Origin: JBFMFH01 sp040752275
GTDB lineage: Bacteria; Acidobacteriota; Vicinamibacteria; Vicinamibacterales; JAKQTR01
Direction of reading: 5' to 3'
Assembly (NCBI GenBank): GCA_040752275.1
Contig: JBFMFH010000109.1
Span: forward strand, 35,345-99,344
Length of the DNA stretch: 64,000 nucleotides
Numbering within the stretch: position 1 is the stretch's first letter; each line of letters starts with the position of its first letter. The notes beneath the pieces were generated by a model. It had not been told where the DNA came from. It saw nothing but the letters and a program-made list of their open reading frames with translations, and ran no database searches. This document shows positions 35,850-42,383 of the stretch, in pieces. A program made the position numbers and the translations under genes.

Positions 35850-36154
35850 GTCCGCTCCAGTTCGCCGCGCGCGTCATTACAGACCCTCAGCGGCGGCCTG
35901 TCAACACCAAGTCGGCCGACGTCGACGGGGCCACCGAGCAGCGTCGCGCGGATGACAGCCTCGCGCGTGAGCAGGATCAGCTCTCGACCGTCGTGTCGCA
36001 CGGGTGCGGTGATGATCCTGGCGTGGCCGCAGAGCCGGCCCCCGATCTCGATGCCGCAGTAGTACTCTTCGCTCGTCCGCGCCGTGGGCGCGGTGGTCAA
36101 CCACGCGAGCGCGATGGCGGTGACGAGGGTGGCGGTGACACGTCGACTGCGCAT
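35834..36154 (-). pseudogene. Truncated copy of the transglutaminase-like gene
   Basis: 106 codons. The first ~78 residues (signal peptide LVTAIALAWLTTAPTA, then SEEYY.GIEIGGRLCG and ATLLGGPVDV) closely match the N-terminus of the intact gene at 36709-38196. After DV the frame changes to unrelated residues and stops within the start of the aldehyde dehydrogenase. No transglutaminase catalytic region remains. It is part of a ~564-bp duplicated segment that also includes the upstream sequence. It might still be expressed as a small secreted peptide, but it looks like a remnant. Confidence 0.8.
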
Positions 36155-36484
36155 GTTCGTCTCTCCCCATGAGTGTTGCCGATGGGGGCCGCGTTGCCGT
36201 TCTGTCGCCGCCGGACACGGCTCACGCCTGAGGGGGCAGCGGCGAACCTCAATCGCAGTGGTGTCTCCCGTGACTTGCGGCCCGTGAGGGCCGGCGAAGA
36301 GGCCGGCCGCCTCCGCCCAGCGGGCTTCGGCGCGCCAGGGCCGATCAGGCCGGTTCACCCCATTCTGTCTCCTGCCTGCCTCGACGGAGCCGCGCCCTTC
36401 GACTGGCCCAGGGCGTGGTGAGCGTGTCGAACCACGCGGCAGCGCGGTTGGCGGAGTCGGGCCTCCTGTCTCCTGAATTCTGGG
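35921..36484. repeat. Segmental duplication, copy A (~564 bp)
   Basis: Aligns along its length with 37962-38525 with scattered substitutions and no obvious large indel. It covers the 5' end of the truncated transglutaminase and ~330 bp upstream of it. Between 36155 and 36708 (554 bp without a gene) I see the rest of this copy, a TTCGAC...GTCGAA palindrome, a GC-rich hairpin and a heptamer array. Confidence 0.85.
36398..36431. repeat. REP-like palindrome TTCGAC...GTCGAA (copy 1)
   Basis: Outer arms TTCGAC/GTCGAA, 34 bp end to end. Second copy at 38440-38473 inside the duplicated segment; a related CCCTTCGACTCGC...GCTCAGGG sequence lies next to the tRNA-Cys gene. Confidence 0.6.
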
Positions 36485-36641
36485 CAAGGATCACCGTCTC
36501 GTCTCCTCCGGCCGCAGGCCGCGGCGGGGCTCGTCTGTGATCCTCCCCTGATCCGCGCGTTCGCCCGTGACCGCAGGAGGCCGGGGCTTCCCTGGGTGGC
36601 CGTAGCCGTCGTGTGGCGGAGGCCCCAGCCCCGGCGCACAT

Positions 36642-36661
36642 GCCGGCCCTGAAGGGCCGGC
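36642..36661. terminator. GC-rich hairpin downstream of the transglutaminase gene
   Basis: GCCGGCCC tgaa GGGCCGGC, a perfect 8-bp stem with a 4-nt loop, 48 bp past the transglutaminase stop. No U-tract follows on either strand, so it may equally be a REP-type element. Confidence 0.35.
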
Positions 36662-36673
36662 CTCCAGATCGCG

Positions 36674-36701
36674 AATCCCGACCCCCGACGCCCGACTCCC
36701 G
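36674..36701. repeat. Heptamer tandem array (4 units, ANYCCCG type)
   Basis: AATCCCG, ACCCCCG, ACGCCCG, ACTCCCG in register, 7 bp past the transglutaminase stop codon. Confidence 0.6.
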
Positions 36702-36708
36702 ATGAGGA

Positions 36709-38196
36709 TCACCGCTCCGTCCGATGCTCGAGAATCTCGAAACTCCTGGCGTTGAGCACGGTCGCCAGCGACTGGAACACCCCGACACGAATGTGCCCCG
36801 AGTCGACGTAGTCGGTCTCCGTGATGGTGGTGTCGACCGGGATCCAGCCCGCTGCGCCCATGTAGACCTCGTTCCAGGCGTGCTGGCCGAACTCGCCGCC
36901 GTTGCGCGGGGTGTACATCGCGCCCCACACCGCGCGGGCGGGAATCCCAACCGCGCGCGCGAAGGCGGCCATCAGGAACGAGTGCCCGCCGCACTCGCCG
37001 GCCCGCTGATCGAAGGTCCCTCGAGCCGAACCGCCGCCCGGGATGGCGCCTTTGATGTTGTTGCCGACCCCTGCGCTCAGCCGGCGCGCGGCTTCCCATG
37101 CGTCGGGCGAGCCGTTCGTAATCTCCCGGGCCTTCGCGATCAGCACCGGATCGTCCGACTGGATCAGCTCGCTGGACGCCAGATACTCACGCAGGCCTGG
37201 GTCGTGGCTGAAGTCCGGCGGGAACGGCGGCGCTTGCGAGCCGTCATACCGGCGGTGTCCGATCTCGAAGACGCCCTCCACCGCATTGTCCTTGACGGCG
37301 CCCTCGAAGCGCTGCCCAGGCACGTTGAGCGCGTCGGGCGTCAACAAGAGCCCGGACGGCCGCATCGACGCCCGGACCTTCATGTAGGAGATGTCGCGCA
37401 CGTTGCGGATGGTCACATTCGTCGGCGTCATGATGGTGCCGCTCAAGTCGGGCATGCGCACAGGGTCGGTGACGGCATCGACGATGTCGGGGCCGGCCAG
37501 GTACGTGAGACGCTGTCCCGGGTGACGCGTCTGGACGACGACACCCGTTTCTTCGTCGATCCAGACCGTTGCGGCGACGCCCGTCCGGCGGTCGAGCGAG
37601 TCGAACATGACGGTCTTGAAGGAGCGTCCCGCGAGCGTCAGCGTCTCGCTGCCCTTGCGCGTGTAGGTGACGTCGCGCACGGCGTTGTCGCGGCCGTCGA
37701 AGACGTGGTACGTCTTGTCCGCGGTGTCCGTCCCCACGAAGTCTGCGACCAGGTGCGGGAACCGGAGCGTGTTGGCCAGCACGACGTCGGGCGGCAGGTC
37801 CACCGCGTCCTCCTCGCCCGGCTTCTGCCCGGCGACGAGCGCGCGGCTGCCCTCGATGCGTAGCGCCGAGGCCATCCGGTTCGGGCCCTGCTCGATGACG
37901 CTGGCATGTTCGGTGAAGCCCTTCATCTCGGGGTCGACGCGGTAGGTGAGGGTCATCCGGACATCGACCGGACCGCCGAGCAGCGTCGCGCGGATGACGG
38001 ATTCGTGCGTCAGCTGGATCAGTTCGTGGCCGTCCTTCCGAAGCGGCACGGCGGTGACCCTGGCGTAGCCGCAGAGCCGGCCCCCGATCTCGATGCCGTA
38101 GTAGTACTCCTCGCTCGTCCGCGCCGTGGGCGCGGTGGTCAACCACGCGAGCGCGATGGCGGTGACGAGGGTGGCGGTGATACGTCGACTGCGCAT
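36709..38196 (-). CDS. Secreted transglutaminase-like protein
   Basis: 495 aa. ATG 38196 with GGGGAGAGACGAAC upstream. Signal peptide LVTAIALAWLTTAPTA. The first ~300 residues form a beta-rich N-terminal domain. The transglutaminase-like core is at ~395-470 with the full catalytic triad: Cys in RAGECGGHSFLM, His in QHAWNEVYMG and Asp in WIPVDTT. Such proteins act as cysteine peptidases or amidases or as cross-linkers in the envelope; the substrate is unknown. A truncated copy of its 5' end lies downstream. The 403 bp upstream (38197-38599) hold copy B of the duplication and a heptamer array but no gene. Confidence 0.87.
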   Translation of the reverse strand: MRSRRITATLVTAIALAWLTTAPTARTSEEYYYGIEIGGRLCGYARVTAVPLRKDGHELIQLTHESVIRATLLGGPVDVRMTLTYRVDPEMKGFTEHASVIEQGPNRMASALRIEGSRALVAGQKPGEEDAVDLPPDVVLANTLRFPHLVADFVGTDTADKTYHVFDGRDNAVRDVTYTRKGSETLTLAGRSFKTVMFDSLDRRTGVAATVWIDEETGVVVQTRHPGQRLTYLAGPDIVDAVTDPVRMPDLSGTIMTPTNVTIRNVRDISYMKVRASMRPSGLLLTPDALNVPGQRFEGAVKDNAVEGVFEIGHRRYDGSQAPPFPPDFSHDPGLREYLASSELIQSDDPVLIAKAREITNGSPDAWEAARRLSAGVGNNIKGAIPGGGSARGTFDQRAGECGGHSFLMAAFARAVGIPARAVWGAMYTPRNGGEFGQHAWNEVYMGAAGWIPVDTTITETDYVDSGHIRVGVFQSLATVLNARSFEILEHRTER

Positions 38197-38525
38197 GTTC
38201 GTCTCTCCCCATGAGTGTTGGCGATGGGGGCCGCGTTGCCGTTCTTGCGCCGCCGGACACAGCTCACGCCTGAGGGGGCAGCGGCGAACCTCAATCCCAG
38301 TGGTGTCTCCCGTGACTTGCGGCCCGTGAGGGCCGGCGAAGAGGCCGGCCGCCTCCGCCCAGCGGGCTTCGGCGCGCCAGGGCCGACCAGGCCGGCTCGC
38401 GCCATTCTGTCTCCTGCCTGCCGCGACGAAGCCGCGCCCTTCGACTGGCTCAGGGCGTGGTGAGCGTGTCGAACCACGCGGCAGCTCGCCTGGCGGAGTC
38501 GGGTCTTCTGTCTCCTGGATTCTGG
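37962..38525. repeat. Segmental duplication, copy B (~564 bp)
   Basis: Covers the 5' ~235 bp of the intact transglutaminase gene and ~330 bp of its upstream region. Same length as copy A (35921-36484), direct orientation, about 2.0 kb apart. Confidence 0.85.
38440..38473. repeat. REP-like palindrome TTCGAC...GTCGAA (copy 2)
   Basis: Same 34-bp layout as 36398-36431, with an inner CTCA/TGAG pair that is present only in this copy. Confidence 0.6.
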
Positions 38526-38570
38526 TACCGATACTTCAGAATCCGTGCCTGTTCCCGCGTTCTTCCCGGC

Positions 38571-38598
38571 CGCCTGTCGCCGGTCGCCGGTCGCCTGG
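38571..38598. repeat. Heptamer tandem array (4 units, CGCCGGT type)
   Basis: CGCCTGT, CGCCGGT, CGCCGGT, CGCCTGG in register, ending one base from the stop codon of the ABC-2 permease. Confidence 0.6.
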
Positions 38599-38599
38599 T

Positions 38600-39247
38600 C
38601 TACAGCGCGGCTTCGCTGTGTTCCTTCACTCGAACTCCGACACGCATCAGCCAGACCGCCGCGATGGCGGCAAGGGCCGTCAGTGCGGGAACGCTCAGCC
38701 ATGGCATTCGGCCCATCCAGTCGATGGGCCAGGTGTGGGCGAAGACCGGCCAGTCGGGAGTCCGCCGCAGGCTGGCGGTATGGACGATGACCAGGACGAG
38801 GTTGAGTCCGCCGATGACCACGGCCGGGCCGACGACCTTGGCCCGACCGAACGACCAGATGGCAAGCTGGAGGCCGGAGGCGAGCAGCAGCCCGCCAGCA
38901 CAGACGATCGTGACGTAGACCAGCGTGGACGGACTCGAGACGCCCTCGTCCATCCGGCCGAGGGCGATCGTCATCATGCCGATCCAGTAGAGCGTCGTGG
39001 ACAGGCCGATCAGGGCGAACTTCGTGCCGACGATACGGCCGTCCCGGACCGGGAGCGTGCGGAGGAAGGCGTACGACTCGCCCGCTTCGCTGAACAGCAC
39101 GGCGCTCATCAGATAGACCGGCATCAGCAGGGGGATCGCTTCGAAGGCCGGCCAGGGGTCGCGCCCCAGGAATCGCCCAAGAATGCCGTTGAAGATGACG
39201 AACGTCGTCATGTAGTAGAACGAACTGCGGCGGAGGATCGGATCCAC
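38600..39247 (-). CDS. ABC-2 type transporter permease
   Basis: 215 aa with about six hydrophobic segments (PLLMPVYLMSAVLF, FALIGLSTTLYWIGMMTIAL, LVYVTIVCAGGLLLASGLQLAIW, VVGPAVVIGGLNLVLVIVHTA, LTALAAIAAVWLM). It has the FSEAGESYAFLRTLPV segment that resembles the coupling region of ABC-2 exporters. GTG start at 39245-39247, adjacent to the ATPase stop. It is third in the operon gntR-ATPase-permease, the arrangement of YtrA-type exporters in Firmicutes. The exported compound is unknown. Confidence 0.8.
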   Translation of the reverse strand: MDPILRRSSFYYMTTFVIFNGILGRFLGRDPWPAFEAIPLLMPVYLMSAVLFSEAGESYAFLRTLPVRDGRIVGTKFALIGLSTTLYWIGMMTIALGRMDEGVSSPSTLVYVTIVCAGGLLLASGLQLAIWSFGRAKVVGPAVVIGGLNLVLVIVHTASLRRTPDWPVFAHTWPIDWMGRMPWLSVPALTALAAIAAVWLMRVGVRVKEHSEAAL

Positions 39248-39248
39248 C

Positions 39249-40121
39249 TCACGCCTCCTTCACGAGCGCGATCAGAATGTCTTCAAGACTGGCGTTCTCG
39301 ACCCGGACGTCGCCCGAGGCCAGAGCCGGGGCGATCGACTCGCGGATTGCCGGGAAGTCCGCGGTAAGGCCCCGGTTGCCGTACGGCTGCCGGCGGACGT
39401 CCGTGAGCCCGTCCTCGACTGTGGGGTCGCGGGCGCCTTCCGCGTAGAGAATCCACTTCCATCGCGAGAGCAGATCATCGCGATCGTCGTGCAGGATGAC
39501 CCGGCCTTCGTGCAGGAACGACACATCCTCGGCGATCTCGTCGAGGCCGTCGGTGATGTGCGAGGCGACCACGACCGCCCGGTCGCCGTCGGCCACGAAG
39601 GCGCGCAGGCGATCGAGGAGCGCGCGCCGGTGCAGCACGTCGAGACCGGCCGCAGGCTCGTCGAGGATGAGCAGGTCCGGACGGTGGGAGAGGGCCATGG
39701 CCAGCGCCAGGAGCTTCTTCTGGCCGCCGGAGAGGTGCTTCACGGCCTTCAGCGGGTTGACCTTGAACCGGTCGAGCAGCCGGTAGAACTCGCCGCCGTC
39801 CCACTCGGCGAAGTACGCGGCGGCGAATCGGGTATTCCACTGGACCGTCTTGTCCATGTAGAAGACCGGTTCCTGGGGCACGTAGCCGATCCGGTTCCTG
39901 ATGGCCGCGTCGCGTCCTGCGCAGGGAAGACCGAAGACGCGAACGGTGCCGGCGCCGGCAGGGACCTGGCAGGCGAGCACCTTGATGAGCGTGGACTTGC
40001 CGGCGCCGTTGGGTCCGAACACCCCCGTGATCGCCCCGCGGCGCACACCCAGGGAAACGTCGCGCAGGGTGAAGTCCTCGTAGCGCTTTCCGATGCCTGT
40101 GGCTTCGAGCATGGTGTCCAT
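39249..40121 (-). CDS. ABC transporter ATP-binding protein
   Basis: 290 aa. Walker A GPNGAGKST, Q-loop YVPQEPVF, signature LSGGQKK, Walker B LLILDEP, D-loop AGLDVL and switch His in VASHITDG are all present. A ~70-residue C-terminal extension follows the nucleotide-binding domain. ATG 40119-40121; a second ATG three codons later. It overlaps or adjoins both neighbours, so it is co-transcribed with the GntR regulator and the ABC-2 permease, probably a drug or antimicrobial-peptide type exporter. Confidence 0.9.
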   Translation of the reverse strand: MDTMLEATGIGKRYEDFTLRDVSLGVRRGAITGVFGPNGAGKSTLIKVLACQVPAGAGTVRVFGLPCAGRDAAIRNRIGYVPQEPVFYMDKTVQWNTRFAAAYFAEWDGGEFYRLLDRFKVNPLKAVKHLSGGQKKLLALAMALSHRPDLLILDEPAAGLDVLHRRALLDRLRAFVADGDRAVVVASHITDGLDEIAEDVSFLHEGRVILHDDRDDLLSRWKWILYAEGARDPTVEDGLTDVRRQPYGNRGLTADFPAIRESIAPALASGDVRVENASLEDILIALVKEA

Positions 40122-40122
40122 G

Positions 40123-40494
40123 TCAGTGCCTCTCGAGATCGCGTGCGAGCCGGGCCACGTCCTCGGCCGTGATGCCGAACTTCGCGCTGCTGCGGACGAG
40201 ACGGGTGAGCTCGGCGCGCACTTCGTCGAGCTTGCGGCGCTTGAGCTCGTCGCGGTCGACCTCGGCGACGAACGAGCCCAGGCCGGCGCGGGTCAGGATG
40301 TAGCCCTCGGTTTCGAGGTCGAGGTAGGCGCGCTTGATCGTGATGGCGCTGACGTCGAGCGCCTCGGCCAGTTCGCGGACCGAGGGCAGGCGCTCGTTGG
40401 GTTCGAGGGCGCCGGAGGCGATGGCGTCCTTGATCTGATCCGTGACCTGCTTGTACATCGGGTCCGGATGGCTCGGGGACAGGGCGATGAACAC
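40123..40494 (-). CDS. GntR-family regulator, YtrA subfamily
   Basis: 123 aa from GTG 40492-40494, preceded by GCGAGGAGGCGCC; an upstream in-frame ATG at 40530 would lie inside the promoter -10 box. Winged helix PMYKQVTDQIKDAIASGALEPNERLPSVRELAEALDVSAITIKRAYLDLETEGYI, followed by a short C-terminal helix pair only, as in YtrA-type repressors that lack a large ligand domain. It likely represses its own operon (the ABC exporter that follows). Confidence 0.9.
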   Translation of the reverse strand: MFIALSPSHPDPMYKQVTDQIKDAIASGALEPNERLPSVRELAEALDVSAITIKRAYLDLETEGYILTRAGLGSFVAEVDRDELKRRKLDEVRAELTRLVRSSAKFGITAEDVARLARDLERH

Positions 40495-40519
40495 GGGGCG
40501 CCTCCTCGCTTGCCTACTT

Positions 40520-40527
40520 AGTATACT
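40520..40527. promoter_or_regulatory. AGTATACT palindrome over the gntR transcription start
   Basis: A perfect 8-bp palindrome immediately downstream of the -10 box, covering the predicted +1 (about 40522). Position suits an autoregulatory GntR operator; function inferred. Confidence 0.4.
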
Positions 40528-40528
40528 C

Positions 40529-40557
40529 AATATATACAGTCGTCACTGCTTTGTCAA
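40529..40557 (-). promoter_or_regulatory. Sigma-70-type promoter of the gntR-ABC operon
   Basis: Reading on the minus strand: TTGACA (40552-40557), 17-bp spacer, TATATT (40529-40534). This is the best housekeeping promoter in the window and sits in a rare AT-rich patch. It gives a leader of ~30 nt before the GTG start at 40494. Confidence 0.8.
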
Positions 40558-40687
40558 GGCCCAGCGGCCGGCGTTCGTCGCGCACGAACCGGCATCGAAC
40601 CTGACACCGGCGGCGGCACGGCCGCCGCTGCCCTTGGCACCCGCGGTCACCGGTGAGACAATTCGGCTCGCCCCCAGGAGGCGCACG

Positions 40688-41890
40688 ATGGGCCACAGCC
40701 GGCCACCAACCCGCCGGGAGTTCCTGGCATCGGGTGTCCGCGTCGTCGCCGGCGCAACCCTTCTGGCCTCGTGCTCCGGGACGCCCGGAGCGGACCAGAC
40801 GGGGGCCGCCCCCCGGCCGTCCAGCTTACGCACGCTCGGGCGCACGGGACTCTCCCTCCCCGTCGTCAGCATCGGCACGGCCTACGCGATGAACCTCGTC
40901 GACCGCGCCCTGGCCGACGGCATGAGGTACATCCACACCTCCAGCACGTATACGGAGCACAACCACGAACGGCTCCTGGGCCAGGCGCTCCGGAAGTGGC
41001 CGCGAGACTCCTTCGTGCTGGGGACGAGTCCCGACCTGCCGTACCGCTTCTCCGGAGGCGGGCTGTCGGACGATGTGGGAGTGGGACTCGATCCAGGGCT
41101 GATCGCCACGTCGATGCGGGAGAGCCTCACGCGGCTGGGGCTCGACCACGTGGACATCTACTACCTTGCGTCGGTCAACCAGCGCCGCAGTGTCCTGCAC
41201 GAGCCCTACATCCGGGCGTTCGAGCGGCTCAAGGAGGAGGGCCTCACCCGCTTCACGGGCATCGTCACCCACGCCAACGAACCGGAGGTGATCCGGGCCG
41301 CGGCGGAGAGCGGAGCCTGGGACGTTGTGGTCACCGCCTACAACTTCAGGCAGTCACACCGCGAGGAGGTCGCGGATGCGATCGGGGAAGCGGCCGCCGC
41401 GGGGCTCGGCGTCATCGCGATGAAGACCCAGGCCGGCGTCTACTGGGACCGCTTCCGGCTGCGGAAGATCAACATGAAAGCGGCGCTGAAGTGGGTCGTG
41501 CAGGACGAACACGTGCACACCACGATTCCGGCGTTCTCGAACTTCGACGAGCTGCGCGAGGACCTCGAGGTCATCGCCGATCCGCGCCTCACGCCGGCTG
41601 AACGGGCGGACCTGAGGCTGGGCGAATCTGCGGGGCTGACCGGTGTGTTCTGCCAGCAGTGCGGGGCCTGTCTGCCGCAGTGCCCGTCAGGCGTGAACGT
41701 GCGTGCGCTGATGCGGGCGTCGATGTACGCCGCCGGGTACGGGGACACCGGAAAGGCTGTTCGGCTGCTGCGCGCCTCGGGCGCGACGGGTGAGGCCTGC
41801 GGCGCGTGCGCGAGGTGCCGCGTCGGCTGCGCGCTCGGCCTCGACGTGCAAGCATCCGCGCTCGATCTCGTCACCTTGATGCGGGCATGA
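40688..41890 (+). CDS. Tat-exported aldo/keto reductase with C-terminal ferredoxin-like domain
   Basis: 400 aa. ATG 40688 with AGGAGG upstream. N-terminal twin-arginine motif RREFLASG followed by a hydrophobic stretch and a lipobox-like LLASC, so it is probably an exported lipoprotein. Residues ~45-310 are an aldo/keto reductase-like barrel (LGRTGLSLPVVSIGTAY; LGLDHVDIYYL; GVIAMKTQAG), although the usual catalytic Tyr/Lys pattern is unclear. The C-terminus has two cysteine clusters, CQQCGACLPQCP (~321-332) and CGACARCRVGC (~370-380), as in 4Fe-4S 'aldo/keto reductase' proteins of Acidobacteria. An electron-transfer partner is not adjacent. Confidence 0.85.
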   Translation: MGHSRPPTRREFLASGVRVVAGATLLASCSGTPGADQTGAAPRPSSLRTLGRTGLSLPVVSIGTAYAMNLVDRALADGMRYIHTSSTYTEHNHERLLGQALRKWPRDSFVLGTSPDLPYRFSGGGLSDDVGVGLDPGLIATSMRESLTRLGLDHVDIYYLASVNQRRSVLHEPYIRAFERLKEEGLTRFTGIVTHANEPEVIRAAAESGAWDVVVTAYNFRQSHREEVADAIGEAAAAGLGVIAMKTQAGVYWDRFRLRKINMKAALKWVVQDEHVHTTIPAFSNFDELREDLEVIADPRLTPAERADLRLGESAGLTGVFCQQCGACLPQCPSGVNVRALMRASMYAAGYGDTGKAVRLLRASGATGEACGACARCRVGCALGLDVQASALDLVTLMRA

Positions 41891-41923
41891 CGAGGGAGGC
41901 TGGCGCTTCTTCAGATGGAGGCC

Positions 41924-41935
41924 GGGCTTCAGCCC
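41924..41935. repeat. GGGCTTCAGCCC palindrome in a REP-like element
   Basis: Core of a 'GGAGGCCGGGCTTCAGCCCCGGGG'-type GC-rich element directly before the TetR remnant; a similar GGAGGCCGGGGCTTCC is seen near 36570. Between 41891 and 42383 (493 bp) I find only this and the TetR remnant. Confidence 0.45.
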
Positions 41936-42021
41936 CGGGGCAAGGTCTGTTTCGGAGGCTCACTGCGGACATCCACAGCTGGTGGTTCCCGCCCCTCAGC
42001 CTGGCTCGCCCTTCGGCGAGC

Positions 42022-42309
42022 GTGACCGCCGTGTCGCTCGCGCACCCGGACGCCCTCTCGCGCCTGCGCGGCCGGCACGGCCGGCACATCGAGCTCATTC
42101 GCAGCAGCCACGCCATCCCGCGAATCGTGTTCTCGGAAGATGCCTACACCCGCAACCGCCGCCACCGGTCGAAGGTCATCGCGCTCGTCTCCCGCTACCT
42201 CGGACGCGTCGGCGAGATTGTGCGGCAGGGACAACTGCGGGGCGAGATTCGCGCCGGTCTCGACGCGGAGGCGGTGGCGACGTTGTTTCTGACCGAACCC
42301 GCCGCTTGA
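42022..42309 (+). pseudogene. TetR-family regulator remnant (C-terminal domain only)
   Basis: About 95 codons. LSRLRGRHGRHIELIRSSHAIPRIVFSEDAY followed by KVIALVSRYLGRVGEIVRQGQLRGEIRAGLDAEAVATLFLT reads as the ligand-binding C-terminal domain of a TetR regulator. The N-terminal DNA-binding helix-turn-helix is absent; upstream sequence is REP-like. A GTG at 42022 is in frame but without a clear ribosome binding site. It lies 75 bp before an ABC permease that such a regulator may once have controlled. Confidence 0.65.
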
Positions 42310-42383
42310 CCGCGAAGGGAACCTCGGCACGCCGCTTCTCGTCACCTCAACAGGACGCGTTCGCGCCCGCTCGGAGGTGATCA

